From contig NZ_VNHW01000003.1 in assembly GCF_008124835.1 (NCBI RefSeq), positions 310,001-374,000 on the forward strand: 64,000 nucleotides of DNA, in the 5' to 3' direction. The first letter of the stretch is position 1; each line of letters begins with the position of its first letter. The position numbers were made by a program, and so were the translations under genes. The notes below the pieces were generated by a model. The model worked only from the letters and a program-made list of their open reading frames with translations, made no database searches and was not told the DNA's origin. Shown here one piece after another: positions 1 through 8,587 of this stretch. This DNA is from Blastococcus xanthinilyticus. Lineage in GTDB: Bacteria; Actinomycetota; Actinomycetes; Mycobacteriales; Geodermatophilaceae.

Positions 1-1
1 C

Positions 2-538
2 GTGGAGGAGCTCGGCCTCGCCGCGGTGCGTCGCTGCCGGCACCGGCTGGAGCACCTCGAGATGCCCTCGGCCGCGGGGATCGACCGGATGCGCGACTGG
101 CACATGGTCGCGAGCGTCCAGCCGGCCTTCGACGCCGCCTGGGGCGGGGACGCGGGGATGTACGCCGAGCGGCTCGGGGTGCCCCGCGCGCTGGCGACCA
201 ACCCCCTGGCCGACCTGGCCGACGCCGGCGTGGCCCTGACCCTGGGCAGTGATGCGCCGGTGACGTCGTTGGACCCCTGGGGCGGGGTGCACGCGGCGGT
301 CGACCACCGGACACCGGGCGCCGGGCTACGCCCCTTCGACGCCTTCGACGCGGCCACCCACGGCGGCTGGATCGCCGCCCGGGAGGAGCACCCCGCCGGC
401 CCGCTCGCGCCCGGCGCGGCGGCGGACCTCGCCCTGTGGGCGAGCTCCGAGGGGCTGTCCCGGGTGCTGGCCGACCGGGCCCGTCCGGCGTGCCGGCTGC
501 TGCTGGTCGACGGCGAGTCCGTGCACACCGCCGGCTGA
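2..538 (+). CDS. Amidohydrolase family protein, C-terminal part (5' end outside window)
   Basis: This is the last 178 codons of a metal-dependent hydrolase of the amidohydrolase-3 (YtcJ-like) type; the family is usually about 500-550 residues, so two thirds lie upstream of the window. Visible hallmarks are the RLEHLEM strand with a conserved His near the start, the TLGSDAPVTSLDPW segment that carries the C-terminal catalytic/metal Asp, and the closing G-x-L-x-x-G-x-x-ADLALW segment that completes the small beta domain. Members hydrolyse C-N bonds of cyclic amides, formamides or imines; the substrate cannot be told from this part. The GTG at base 2 is an internal codon, not a real start. It ends 546 bases before lnt on the same strand. 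Confidence 0.8.
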   Translation: MEELGLAAVRRCRHRLEHLEMPSAAGIDRMRDWHMVASVQPAFDAAWGGDAGMYAERLGVPRALATNPLADLADAGVALTLGSDAPVTSLDPWGGVHAAVDHRTPGAGLRPFDAFDAATHGGWIAAREEHPAGPLAPGAAADLALWASSEGLSRVLADRARPACRLLLVDGESVHTAG

Positions 539-1084
539 CCGCCACCCCTGACCGCAGCCGCCCGGAACCATCGCGATCAGTAACGATCTGGTCACACTCT
601 GCCCCGGGCTACTCCCCGGTGCCGGTCGAGTCCGGTGCGTTTCCTACAGTCGCTGCAGTTCCTGACCGGACGCACCGCACCGTGCGCCCTCCGGCAGGCG
701 CGCCGGCTCCCCCCGGCCGCGCGGCACGGCCCCCGGCCGTCCGCGCTCCGGGTCGCGGGGGAGCGGCGGGCCCCGGGGAGCACGGCGGCGGTTCCCCCGG
801 CGGAGCCCACGGAGACCCGCGCCATCAGACAACGGTCGTGCCGCTCGCAGCCAGCGACCGGCCGGTCGGCCCGAAGCCGCGTCGCCTCCGTGCGGTCCCC
901 GCCGGCCCGTGCCGGGCAGGGCATCCGCAGCCCGGACGGGGCGGCGTCATCCGACGCCCCACCCCGCGCCGGGCCGGGATGGGATGCTGGGGTCGGGCCG
1001 CAGGAACGCTGCGGCCCGGACCCCGCCCGAGCGGTGCGGGGAGGATGCGCCCCGACCGGGGCCGCAGCACCGGGGAGGCGCTGG
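539..1084. other. Gene-free leader region ahead of lnt
   Basis: No convincing gene lies here. The lnt frame stays open through most of it, but the translation is a low-complexity Pro/Arg/Ala run typical of non-coding high-GC DNA, and the good ribosome site is only at 1072-1078. A TANNNT-type -10 (TACAGT, 645-650) is possible without a clear -35. The stretch may be a long 5' leader; the only strong structure is the hairpin at 990-1023. Confidence 0.4.
990..1023 (+). promoter_or_regulatory. Strong hairpin in the lnt leader
   Basis: A 9-bp perfect stem (GGGCCGCAG, 995-1003, with CTGCGGCCC, 1009-1017) closes a 5-base loop. It is extended by GGGTC/GACCC after one bulged base. It lies 61 bases before the GTG of lnt and could be an attenuator, an upstream terminator or mRNA structure; no U-tract follows. 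Confidence 0.35.
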
Positions 1085-2740
1085 GTGCCCGCAGTCGACG
1101 GCGGGCCGGGAACGGGGACGCTGGAGCGGCCGGAGGGCCCCGGCTCGTCCCCGGGAACGGCCGGGACGCCGGTCGCCGACCGGCGGCGCAGCCTCCTGTG
1201 GCGGACGCTCCTGGCCGCGGCCGGCGGCCTGGCCATGGTGCTGGCCTTCCCCGGCTACGACCTGCCTGCGCTGGCCGTGCTCGGGCCGGCCGCGCTCGCC
1301 CTCGCCGTCCACGGGCAGCGGGTCCGCACCGGGCTGTGGCTGGGCCTGGTCACCGGGCTGGCGTTCTTCGTGCCGCTGCTGTCGTGGACCGGTGTGTACG
1401 TGGGCTCGTTCCCGTGGCTCGCGCTGGCGGTCAGCCAGGCGCTGTTCCTCGCGCTGCTGGGCGGCCTGACGGCCCCGGTCTCCCGGCTGCCGTACTGGCC
1501 GCTGTGGACGGCGGCGCTGTGGGTCGCCGACGAGGCGGTCCGCGGGCGGTTCCCGTTCGGCGGCTTCCCCTGGGGGCGGCTGGGCCTGTCCCAGACCGAC
1601 GGCCCGCTGCTGGCGTTCGCCGCCTACGGCGGGGTGCCGCTACTGAGCTTCGCCGTCGCCCTGACCGGCACGCTGCTGGCCGCCGCCGTCCTGGCGCTCG
1701 CGCGGGCCCGGCGGCGGGCCGGCGACCAGGCGGGGGAGGCGCGGAGGGCCCGCGGCCGGGTGCTGCGGGCCGGAGCCGCCGTCCTGACCGTCCCGCTGCT
1801 GGGCGCGCTGGCCTGGCTGCCCCTGCCGGGCGCCTCGCTGACCGACGGCGGCCCGACCGCCACGGTCGCGGTCATCCAGGGCGACGTCCCGCGGGCCGGG
1901 CTGGACTTCAACGCCCAGCGGCGGGCGGTCCTGGACAACCACGTGCAGCAGACCCTGCAGCTGGCCGAGGCCGTGGCGGCGGGGGAGGAGCCGCAGCCCG
2001 ACGTCGTCCTGTGGCCGGAGAACAGCTCCGACATCGACCCCTACCGCAACGCCGACGCGGCCGCGCAGATCCAGCGGGCCGCCGACGCCGTCGGCGCCCC
2101 CGTGCTGGTGGGGGCGGTGGTCGGCGGCCCGCAGGAGTTCATCAGCAACACCGCGATCGTGTGGGCGCCCGACGAGGGCCCCGGCGCCACCTACATGAAG
2201 CGCCATCCGGTGCCCTTCGCCGAGTACGTGCCCTTCCGCGACTTCTTCCGGTTCTTCAGCGAGAAGGTCGACCTGGTGCGCCGCGACTTCGCCGCCGGCG
2301 ACGAGGTCGGCGTGCTCGACGTCGGCGGGATGCGGCTCGGCGACCTCATCTGCTTCGAGGTGGTCTACGACGGGCTGGTCCGGGACGTCGTGGACGGCGG
2401 AGCGGGGATGCTGGTCGTGCAGACCAACAACGCCACCTTCGGCTACACCGACGAGAGCGCCCAGCAGCTGGCCATGAGCCGGGTGCGGGCGGTCGAGCAC
2501 GGCCGCGCCGTGGCCATCGCCGCGACCAGCGGCATCTCGGCGATCGTCGCCCCCGACGGCACGGTCGTCCGCTCCTCGGAGCTGTTCGAGCCGGCGGTCT
2601 TCGTCGCCGAGATCGCCCAGCGCGACGACCGCACGGTGGCCCAGCGGCTGGGTGCCGCGCCGGAGTGGCTGCTCACCGCGCTGGCCGCGGGCGCGGTGCT
2701 GGAGTCGCTCCGCCGGCGCCGCGCGGGGAGCGCGGGGTGA
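1085..2740 (+). CDS. lnt: Apolipoprotein N-acyltransferase
   Basis: Integral membrane enzyme that adds the third acyl chain to the N-terminal Cys of lipoproteins. From the chosen GTG (GGGGAGG six bases upstream) it is 551 residues, the normal family size; the open frame runs 450 bases further upstream but is not protein-like. The first ~220 residues form hydrophobic helices, followed by a carbon-nitrogen hydrolase domain. The catalytic triad is visible: Glu312 in LWPENSS, Lys372 in YMKRHPVPF and Cys423 in DLICFE, matching E. coli Glu267/Lys335/Cys387. The final hydrophobic segment is the usual C-terminal membrane anchor. It overlaps ppm by a GTGA junction, so the two are translationally coupled. 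In mycobacteria the equivalent domains are often fused as Ppm1. Confidence 0.93.
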   Translation: MPAVDGGPGTGTLERPEGPGSSPGTAGTPVADRRRSLLWRTLLAAAGGLAMVLAFPGYDLPALAVLGPAALALAVHGQRVRTGLWLGLVTGLAFFVPLLSWTGVYVGSFPWLALAVSQALFLALLGGLTAPVSRLPYWPLWTAALWVADEAVRGRFPFGGFPWGRLGLSQTDGPLLAFAAYGGVPLLSFAVALTGTLLAAAVLALARARRRAGDQAGEARRARGRVLRAGAAVLTVPLLGALAWLPLPGASLTDGGPTATVAVIQGDVPRAGLDFNAQRRAVLDNHVQQTLQLAEAVAAGEEPQPDVVLWPENSSDIDPYRNADAAAQIQRAADAVGAPVLVGAVVGGPQEFISNTAIVWAPDEGPGATYMKRHPVPFAEYVPFRDFFRFFSEKVDLVRRDFAAGDEVGVLDVGGMRLGDLICFEVVYDGLVRDVVDGGAGMLVVQTNNATFGYTDESAQQLAMSRVRAVEHGRAVAIAATSGISAIVAPDGTVVRSSELFEPAVFVAEIAQRDDRTVAQRLGAAPEWLLTALAAGAVLESLRRRRAGSAG

Positions 2741-3510
2741 GCGACCGCGTCCTGGTCGTCCTGCCGACGTACGACGAGGTCGGGAACCTGCGGCGGGTCC
2801 TGGAACGGCTGCACGCCAGCGTGCCCGACGCCCACGCCCTGGTCGTCGACGACGCCTCGCCCGACGGCACCGGCGCGCTCGCCGACGCCCTGGCCGCCCG
2901 TGATCCGCGGGTCCACGTCCTGCACCGGACGGCGAAGGCCGGTCTCGGCCGGGCCTACGTCGCCGGCTTCCGGTGGGGCCGGGAGCACGGCTACGACGTC
3001 CTGGTGGAGATGGACGCCGACGGCTCGCACGCCCCCGAGCAGCTGCCCGCCCTGCTGCGCGCCCTCGCCGACGCAGACCTGGTGCTGGGCTCCCGGTACG
3101 TCGACGGGGGGCGGGTCGAGGACTGGCCGCTGCACCGCCTGGTGCTGTCGCGGGTGGGCAACCGGTACACCCGCTGGGCCCTGCGCCTGCCGTTGCGGGA
3201 CGCCACCGGTGGCTTCCGCGCCGCCCGGGCCGAGCTGATCGACCGGCTCCCCTTCGACGAGGTCGCCAGCGAGGGCTACTGCTTCCAGGTCGACTGGGCG
3301 TGGCGGGCCCTCCGGTCCGGCGCCCGCGTGACCGAGGTGCCGATCACCTTCTCCGAGCGCACCTGGGGCAGGAGCAAGATGAGCGGCCCGATCGTTGGGG
3401 AGGCATGGGCACGCGTGACGATGTGGGGTGTGCAGGACCGGCTGGCCGACTGGCTGCCGGGCCGGGTGCGCCCGCCCCTGGCCGGTCGGGCCGGGGTACC
3501 GGGGCGGTGA
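2737..3510 (+). CDS. ppm: Polyprenol monophosphomannose synthase
   Basis: GT2-family glycosyltransferase of the dolichol-phosphate mannose synthase type. It transfers mannose from GDP-mannose to polyprenol phosphate, the donor for periplasmic mannosylation of lipoglycans and proteins. The 257-residue protein has the N-terminal nucleotide-binding VVLPTYDEVGN and VVDDASPDGTG segments, the metal-binding DAD in EMDADGSH, and the acceptor-loop DATGGFRA and FSERTWGRSKMSG motifs. It has no membrane domain, as in the catalytic half of mycobacterial Ppm1. The GTG start overlaps the lnt stop (GTGA). Linkage lnt-ppm-fxsA-rbpA resembles M. tuberculosis Rv2053c-Rv2050. Confidence 0.93.
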   Translation: MSDRVLVVLPTYDEVGNLRRVLERLHASVPDAHALVVDDASPDGTGALADALAARDPRVHVLHRTAKAGLGRAYVAGFRWGREHGYDVLVEMDADGSHAPEQLPALLRALADADLVLGSRYVDGGRVEDWPLHRLVLSRVGNRYTRWALRLPLRDATGGFRAARAELIDRLPFDEVASEGYCFQVDWAWRALRSGARVTEVPITFSERTWGRSKMSGPIVGEAWARVTMWGVQDRLADWLPGRVRPPLAGRAGVPGR

Positions 3511-3564
3511 CCCGCCTGCGGCGGGACCGCGGCAGGAGCGGGACGATCGGGAGGAGGGACCGTC

Positions 3565-4074
3565 GTGGCTGACGTGGTGCGCCGGCGGCTGCGCGTGGTG
3601 GTGGGCCTCACCGCCCTGGCGGAGCTGGTCGTGTTCGTCCTCGTGGCCGCCTGGATCGGGCTGGGCTGGACGATCCTCGCCACCCTGCTCACCACCGCCC
3701 TGGGCTGGGCGCTGCTCGCCCGGCAGGGGAGGCGGGCGCTGCTGGACCTGCGGACGCGGGCCCGCACCCGCCAGGGCGCGGCCAAGGAGCTCGGCGACGC
3801 CGGCCTGGTCGCCGTCGGTGGCCTGCTCATGGTGCTGCCCGGGTTCATCGGTGACGTGGTCGGCCTGCTCTGCCTGATCCCCGGCACGCGCGGGCTGCTG
3901 CGCCGGGTCCTGACCCGGCTGGTCCTCGCGCGGCTGCCCGAGCACGTCCGCGGCCCGGTCCGGGTGGGGAGCACCCGGGTGCCGGGGATGGCCGGGCGGC
4001 CGCAGACCGACGGTGACCCGCTGGTGATCGAGGGGGAGGTCCTCCCGGGCCCCGATCGGCGGCCGCCGGCCTGA
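3565..4074 (+). CDS. fxsA: FxsA family membrane protein
   Basis: A 169-residue cytoplasmic-membrane protein. Three to four hydrophobic segments are visible (about residues 10-50 and 75-100), with the family-typical GGLLMVLPGFIGDVVGL stretch and a charged, proline-rich C-terminal tail. FxsA of E. coli relieves exclusion of phage T7 by F plasmid; the actinobacterial role is unknown. The GTG start has GGGAGGAGGGA just upstream. It is the last gene of the lnt-ppm-fxsA group and is followed by a strong bidirectional hairpin before the convergent rbpA. Confidence 0.87.
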   Translation: MADVVRRRLRVVVGLTALAELVVFVLVAAWIGLGWTILATLLTTALGWALLARQGRRALLDLRTRARTRQGAAKELGDAGLVAVGGLLMVLPGFIGDVVGLLCLIPGTRGLLRRVLTRLVLARLPEHVRGPVRVGSTRVPGMAGRPQTDGDPLVIEGEVLPGPDRRPPA

Positions 4075-4101
4075 CCGGCCGCTCCGCCCGCGGCCGGACG
4101 T

Positions 4102-4140
4102 GGGACGGCCCCGGTGGAGGATCTCCACCGGGGCCGTCCC
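4102..4140. terminator. Bidirectional hairpin terminator between fxsA and rbpA
   Basis: A perfect 18-bp inverted repeat (4102-4119 with 4123-4140) with a three-base loop GAT sits between two convergent genes. There is no T-run, as is common for terminators of high-GC actinobacteria. It could serve both strands. Confidence 0.8.
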
Positions 4141-4183
4141 GAGGTCCTGCGGCGGCCCGCCTCCGGGGGAGGCGGGCCGGTGC

Positions 4184-4528
4184 TCAGCTGGCGCGGGTAC
4201 GCCGGCCGCGGAGCACCTCGAGGCGCTCCGCGAGGACCTCCTCGAGGTCCTCGACGCTGCGCCGCTCGAGCAGCATGTCCCAGTGGGTGCGCGGGGGCTT
4301 GACCTTCTTGGGGGCCGGCTCCGTCCCACCGACGAGCTTGGCGGCGGCGCCGTCGAACTTGCACTCCCAGGTGTCGGGGAGCTCCGCGTCATCGGCGAAG
4401 GGCACCGTGAACAGGTGGCCCAAGGGGCACCGGTACTCGGCGTACTGCCGCTCGATGGGCGCAGTGTTCCGTTCGGTCTCGTAGCTGACGCTGCCCAGTC
4501 GGCTGCCGCGCAGGGAACGCTCGCCCAT
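4184..4528 (-). CDS. rbpA: RNA polymerase-binding protein RbpA
   Basis: A 114-residue actinobacterial transcription factor that binds RNA polymerase and the housekeeping sigma factor and stabilises the open complex. Visible features are the N-terminal tail with RGSRLGSVSYET, the central RbpA core domain (about residues 28-70; QYAEYRCPLGHLFTVPF then WECKFDG), the basic linker PKKVKPPRTHWDM, and the C-terminal sigma-interaction helix (RRSVEDLEEVLAERLEVLR). The ATG has a GAGAGGA site upstream. A SigR/SigH-type promoter about 90-115 bases upstream matches the known thiol-oxidative-stress control of rbpA in Streptomyces. Confidence 0.97.
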   Translation of the reverse strand: MGERSLRGSRLGSVSYETERNTAPIERQYAEYRCPLGHLFTVPFADDAELPDTWECKFDGAAAKLVGGTEPAPKKVKPPRTHWDMLLERRSVEDLEEVLAERLEVLRGRRTRAS

Positions 4529-4617
4529 GGCACACCGTCCTCTCGTACTTGTGTCGGTAGGGACTCGACGTCCAGTAGCCAGGGCAGTACCCAGGCAACC
4601 GGGGAGTCAGAGAGATG

Positions 4618-4643
4618 AACGACGGAAAAGGCGGGAAGATTCC
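4618..4643 (-). promoter_or_regulatory. SigR/SigH-type promoter of rbpA
   Basis: Read on the minus strand, GGAAT (4643-4639) is followed by exactly 18 bases and then GTT (4620-4618). This is the GGAAT-N18-GTT consensus of the thiol-oxidative-stress sigma factor SigR/SigH. Transcription would start near 4611 and give an rbpA leader of about 80 bases. Confidence 0.7.
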
Positions 4644-4719
4644 GCCGAATCGGCTGCTCATCATCGCATGGGGTGGGATCCGGCCGCTCGGCGCCCCCCG
4701 CACGGGTGAGCGGAGGCCC

Positions 4720-5457
4720 TCAGGAGAGGGCCAGCTGCCCCGGACCGGCGGCGGTGGGACCCAGCTCGCCCCGCACGTAGTGCCGCCGGCAGAGCACCTG
4801 GTAGCGGACGGCGGGGGAGGAGCCGGCCTCGCCGGGCAGCTCGGGCGGGGCGGTGTCGGCGACCACGACGGTGGCGCCGGAGCGCACCATGACGCCGTCG
4901 ACCACCCGGGCGTTGAGCAGCCCGGGCAGCCCGCACCAGCAGAGCACCTCGACCTGGATGCGCTGGACGTCGTCGGCGACCTCCAGCAGCCGCTGGGTGC
5001 CGGGGAAGAGCCGGGTGCGGAAGTCGGTGGTCAGGCCGAACGCGTAGACGTCGACGTGCGACTCGTCGACCAGCTCGGCGAGCTGGTCGACCTGACCGGG
5101 GGAGAGGAACTGCGCCTCGTCGACGATCAGGTAGTCGACCCGGTGGCCGTCGGCCCAGCGGTCCCGCACCAGCAGCCGCAGGTCGGAGCCGCCGTCGATC
5201 TCGACCGCGGCCCGGCGCAGCCCCACGCGGGAGCTGATCTGCGGGGCGGCGGACCGGTCGCCCTGGGTGACCAGCAGGCCCTGCCGGCCCTGCCGGCTGT
5301 GGTTGTGGTCGACCTGCAGCGCCAGCGTCGACTTCCCGCAGTCCATCGGGCCGTGGAAGAAGCGCAGGTGCGCCGGCGCCGGGTGGCGGCGCCGGTCGCC
5401 GGAGGCGGGCACCGCCGACGGCCCGAGCAGCGGGGGAGGGGCGATCTCCTCGCTCAC
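4720..5457 (-). CDS. tdk: Thymidine kinase
   Basis: Phosphorylates thymidine to dTMP for salvage. The 245-residue protein has the Walker A-like GPMDCGKSTLALQ loop near residue 38, a Walker B-like YLIVDEAQFLSP segment with the catalytic Glu, the VYAFGLTTDFRT lasso region, and the zinc-ribbon Cys residues typical of type II TK1 (CWCG and the later C-x-x-H near RYQVLCRRHY). The GTG start overlaps the stop of the upstream MFS gene (GTGA). It is the last gene of a four-gene minus-strand operon. Confidence 0.9.
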   Translation of the reverse strand: MSEEIAPPPLLGPSAVPASGDRRRHPAPAHLRFFHGPMDCGKSTLALQVDHNHSRQGRQGLLVTQGDRSAAPQISSRVGLRRAAVEIDGGSDLRLLVRDRWADGHRVDYLIVDEAQFLSPGQVDQLAELVDESHVDVYAFGLTTDFRTRLFPGTQRLLEVADDVQRIQVEVLCWCGLPGLLNARVVDGVMVRSGATVVVADTAPPELPGEAGSSPAVRYQVLCRRHYVRGELGPTAAGPGQLALS

Positions 5458-6827
5458 AGGCGCACCGGCGGGGTGTTCCCGGCCTCGACGATGGCCTTGC
5501 GCAGGTCCAGCTTGGCGAGGAGGAAGCCGCCCACGACGAAGAAGAAGATCAGGCTGAAGATGGCGTACCGGTAGGAGCCAGTCAGCTGGTAGGTGAGCGC
5601 GAAGAGGAACGGCCCGAGCCAGCTGGTGCCCCGGTCGCTGATCTCGTAGAAGCCGAAGTACTCGGCCTCCTTCCCCCGCGGGATGAGCTGGCTGAACATC
5701 GAGCGGGACAGCGCCTGCGTGCCGCCCTGCACGAAGCCGATGACCGAAGCGAGCAGGTAGAACCCCAGGACGTCGCCCGCTTCGAGGAAGTAGGCGGCGA
5801 CCAGGACCCCGGTCCACGCCACCAGGGCCCCCAGCACGGTCCGCTTGGCGCCGATGGCGGCGGCGGCCCGGCCCAGCGACAGCGCCCCGAAGAACGCCAC
5901 CACCTGCACCAGCAGGATCGCCGACACCAGCGTGGTCTGGGAGAGCTCGAGCTGCTCGGCGCCGTACTGCGCGGAGACCCCGATGATCGTCTGGACCCCG
6001 TCGTTGTAGAGCAGGTAGGCGGCCAGGAACCACAGCGTCAGCCGGTAGCGGCGCATGTCCCGCAGGGTTGCGCCCAGCTGCCGGAAGCTCCCGGTGACCG
6101 CCCCGGCCCGCGTCCCGGCCGGCACCACGTGTCGGGGACGGCGGTTGCGCAGCAGCGAGACGCTGACGACGGTGAACCCGGCCCACCAGATGCCCGCTGA
6201 GGCCAGGCAGATCCGCACCGCCTCACCCTCGGTCAGGCCCAGGCTCTCGTGCTGCGTGAACAGCACGAGGCTCGCGGCCAGGAGCAGCGCCCCGCCGAGG
6301 TAGCCGACCGCCCAGCCACGGCTGGAGACGGCGTCCCGCTCGTCCGGACCCGCCAGGTCCGGCAGCCAGGAGTAGTAGACGACGGTGGCCGCGCCGAAGC
6401 AGAGGTTCGCGACGATGAACAACCCGGCACCGAGCAGGTAGCGGTCGTCGGCGACGAAGAACATCGCCATGGTGCAGAGCGAGCCCAGGGTGGCGAAGCC
6501 GGCCAGCAGCTGCCGCTTGTGCCCGCTGCGGTCGGCGACGGCGCCGGTGAGCGGCAGGACCAGCACCTGCAGGATCACCGACAGCGAGAGCACGTAGCCG
6601 AACACGCTGCCCGAGGGCACCGACAGGCCGAAGGGATGGACGTCGCCTCCGGCGTCGGCGGCCGCCTCGGCGATGGACGTGAGGTAGGGCGCGAGGAAGA
6701 CGGTCGTCACCGAGGTGTTGAAGACCGACATGGCCCAGTCGTAGGAGTACCAGCCGAACCGCTCCCGCTTCAGGGCGCGATCCGCGGGGGCCGCCGACGG
6801 GCCGGCGCCGGCCGGGGCAGAAGTCAC
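5454..6827 (-). CDS. UMF1-type MFS transporter
   Basis: A 457-residue, 12-helix major-facilitator protein of the Atg22/UMF1 family, shown by the N-terminal FGWYSYDWAMSVFNTSVTTVF segment (family pattern W-x-x-YDWA-x-S-x-F-x-T). The open frame starts at 6908, but the first 27 codons are polar and overlap the upstream gene; the GTG at 6827 is a better start, though its ribosome site is weak. UMF1 proteins in fungi export amino acids from vacuoles; bacterial substrates are unknown. It is coupled by GTGA to tdk and lies 52 bases after the acyltransferase gene. Confidence 0.8.
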   Translation of the reverse strand: MTSAPAGAGPSAAPADRALKRERFGWYSYDWAMSVFNTSVTTVFLAPYLTSIAEAAADAGGDVHPFGLSVPSGSVFGYVLSLSVILQVLVLPLTGAVADRSGHKRQLLAGFATLGSLCTMAMFFVADDRYLLGAGLFIVANLCFGAATVVYYSWLPDLAGPDERDAVSSRGWAVGYLGGALLLAASLVLFTQHESLGLTEGEAVRICLASAGIWWAGFTVVSVSLLRNRRPRHVVPAGTRAGAVTGSFRQLGATLRDMRRYRLTLWFLAAYLLYNDGVQTIIGVSAQYGAEQLELSQTTLVSAILLVQVVAFFGALSLGRAAAAIGAKRTVLGALVAWTGVLVAAYFLEAGDVLGFYLLASVIGFVQGGTQALSRSMFSQLIPRGKEAEYFGFYEISDRGTSWLGPFLFALTYQLTGSYRYAIFSLIFFFVVGGFLLAKLDLRKAIVEAGNTPPVRL

Positions 6828-6879
6828 CGCGGCAGGGTGCCAGGCAGGGTGCGGCCGGTCCAGCACCGGGCCCGGCCGT

Positions 6880-7770
6880 TCACGGGATGTCCTCCGGAAC
6901 CACACCACCGGGGTACGCGGCGACGGCGGTGACCGGGCGGGTGGGGTCGATGAACGCCGGGCGGTCCATCTCCCGGGTCCGCAGCGGCCCGAGCCCCCGG
7001 GTGATCGCCGCCGCGATCCGGTAGCGCGCCCGGTTGGCGTCGCCGACGCGGCCCATCCGCAGGTCGTCGAGCGCCACCGGCGGGCCGACGTGCACCCGCA
7101 GCGCCGGGCGGCGCAGCACGGCCCGGGCGGCGGTGCGGAGCTTCCCCCAGTCGTTGCCGTACTGGAGCACCTCGTGGGCGCCCCACTGGCTGACCGGGAT
7201 CACCGGCACCCGCAGCCCGAGGGCCAGCCGGGCCATCCCGGTGCGCCCGCGCTCCGGCCAGAGGTCCGGCGCCAGCCCCACCCGGCCCTCGGGATAGGCG
7301 ACGACGTGGCCGCCGTGGACCAGGGCCACCTCGGTCACCCGGACCGCGTGCCGGGCCAGCTCGGTGCCGCGCTCCACGCGGATCGCCCCGGTCCGCTCGA
7401 GCAGCGGCCCGGCCACCGGGGCGGCCAGGATGCCGCCGGTGGTCATGATCCGCGGCGCCACGCCGAGCCGGGCCAGCGCGACGGCGACGACGAACGGGTC
7501 GAAGTCGCCGATGTGGTTGGCCGCCAGCAGGAGCGGGCCGCCGCGCAGCTCCTCGGGGATGCCGCCGGTCACCTCCACCCGGCCGAAGACGGCCACCAGC
7601 CAGGAGAAGCGGCGCAGCAGGAGGCGCCAGAACCACCACGGCGGCGCCACCGCGATCGCCAGCTCGCGCGCGAACCACTCGGGGTCATCGGCGCGGACGA
7701 GGTCGGCCAGGTCCTGCGGCAGGGACGGGGTGCGGGGATGCCAGCGGCGCAGCCGCTCGCCGAGGCTCAC
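6880..7770 (-). CDS. PlsC-like 1-acylglycerol-3-phosphate acyltransferase
   Basis: Lysophospholipid acyltransferase family protein of 296 residues. The NHX4D catalytic motif is present as NHIGDFD near residue 90 and the acyl-acceptor motif as YPEGRVG in place of the usual EGTR. The protein lacks obvious transmembrane helices apart from the WWFWRLLLRRFSWLVAVF stretch before the domain. It is coupled to the upstream glycerophosphodiesterase by a GTGA overlap, so release and re-acylation of glycerolipids may be co-expressed. The precise acceptor is unknown. Confidence 0.85.
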   Translation of the reverse strand: MSLGERLRRWHPRTPSLPQDLADLVRADDPEWFARELAIAVAPPWWFWRLLLRRFSWLVAVFGRVEVTGGIPEELRGGPLLLAANHIGDFDPFVVAVALARLGVAPRIMTTGGILAAPVAGPLLERTGAIRVERGTELARHAVRVTEVALVHGGHVVAYPEGRVGLAPDLWPERGRTGMARLALGLRVPVIPVSQWGAHEVLQYGNDWGKLRTAARAVLRRPALRVHVGPPVALDDLRMGRVGDANRARYRIAAAITRGLGPLRTREMDRPAFIDPTRPVTAVAAYPGGVVPEDIP

Positions 7771-8543
7771 CGCGGCGCCCACTGACCGCGCTTCTCCAGG
7801 ACCTCCCGCAGCATGGCGGGGCGGTCGGTCATGATCCCGTCGACCCCGAGGTCGAGCATGGCCTCGGCCTCCGCCGGGTCGTCCACCGTCCAGACGTGCA
7901 CCTGCAGCCCGCGATCGTGGGCGGCGGCGAGGAACCGCTCGTCGACCAGGGCCCGGCCGCCGAGCTGCAGCGGCACCTGAGCGCAGCCGGCCGAGATGCG
8001 CACCAGCCCCGCGGCGCGGGGGGAGTAGGACGACAGCCGGAGCGCGGCGACCCCGCGGGGCCCCAGCGAGGTGCACAGCGTCGGGCCGAACAGCCGGCGG
8101 GCGGCGGCGACGCGGGCATCGGAGAAGGACCCGAGGCAGATGCGGTCGAGCACCTCCATCCGCCGGACCAGCCGCACCAGCGGGGCCAGCACACCGGCGG
8201 CCTTGATGTCGAGGTTGAAGCGGACGTCGGGCCAGGCGCCCAGCAGGTCCTCCAGCCGCACCACCGGCTCCCGCCCGCCGATGCGCGCCTCCGCCACCTC
8301 CGCCCACGTCAGCCCGTCCAGCCGGCCGGTGCGGTCGGTGATCCGCTCGAGCGTGGGGTCGTGGAAGGCGACCGGCACGCCGTCGGCGGTGACCTGGACG
8401 TCGGTCTCCAGGTAGCGGTAGCCGAGGTCCACGCAGGCCTGGAAGGCCGGCATGGTGTTCTCCAGGTGCTCGATGGCCCCGCCACGGTGCGCCATGGCCA
8501 ACGGCGTCGGCCCGTCGAGGAAGGCGAACCGCGCGGCAGGCAC
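7767..8543 (-). CDS. Glycerophosphodiester phosphodiesterase
   Basis: Hydrolyses glycerophosphodiesters to glycerol-3-phosphate and an alcohol. The 258-residue TIM-barrel protein has the GDPD hallmarks AHRGG...ENTMPAF near residue 18, ETDVQVTADGVPVAFHD with metal-binding Glu/Asp and catalytic His, and the closing VWTVDDPAEAEAMLDLGVDGIMTD. It has no signal peptide, so it is probably cytoplasmic and UgpQ-like. The start is GTG. It is the first gene of the operon that continues with the acyltransferase, MFS and tdk genes. Confidence 0.92.
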   Translation of the reverse strand: MPAARFAFLDGPTPLAMAHRGGAIEHLENTMPAFQACVDLGYRYLETDVQVTADGVPVAFHDPTLERITDRTGRLDGLTWAEVAEARIGGREPVVRLEDLLGAWPDVRFNLDIKAAGVLAPLVRLVRRMEVLDRICLGSFSDARVAAARRLFGPTLCTSLGPRGVAALRLSSYSPRAAGLVRISAGCAQVPLQLGGRALVDERFLAAAHDRGLQVHVWTVDDPAEAEAMLDLGVDGIMTDRPAMLREVLEKRGQWAPR

Positions 8544-8587
8544 GCGTTCACGCTAGTGGCAGCCCGCGCGACCCGTGCGGGCCCCTG

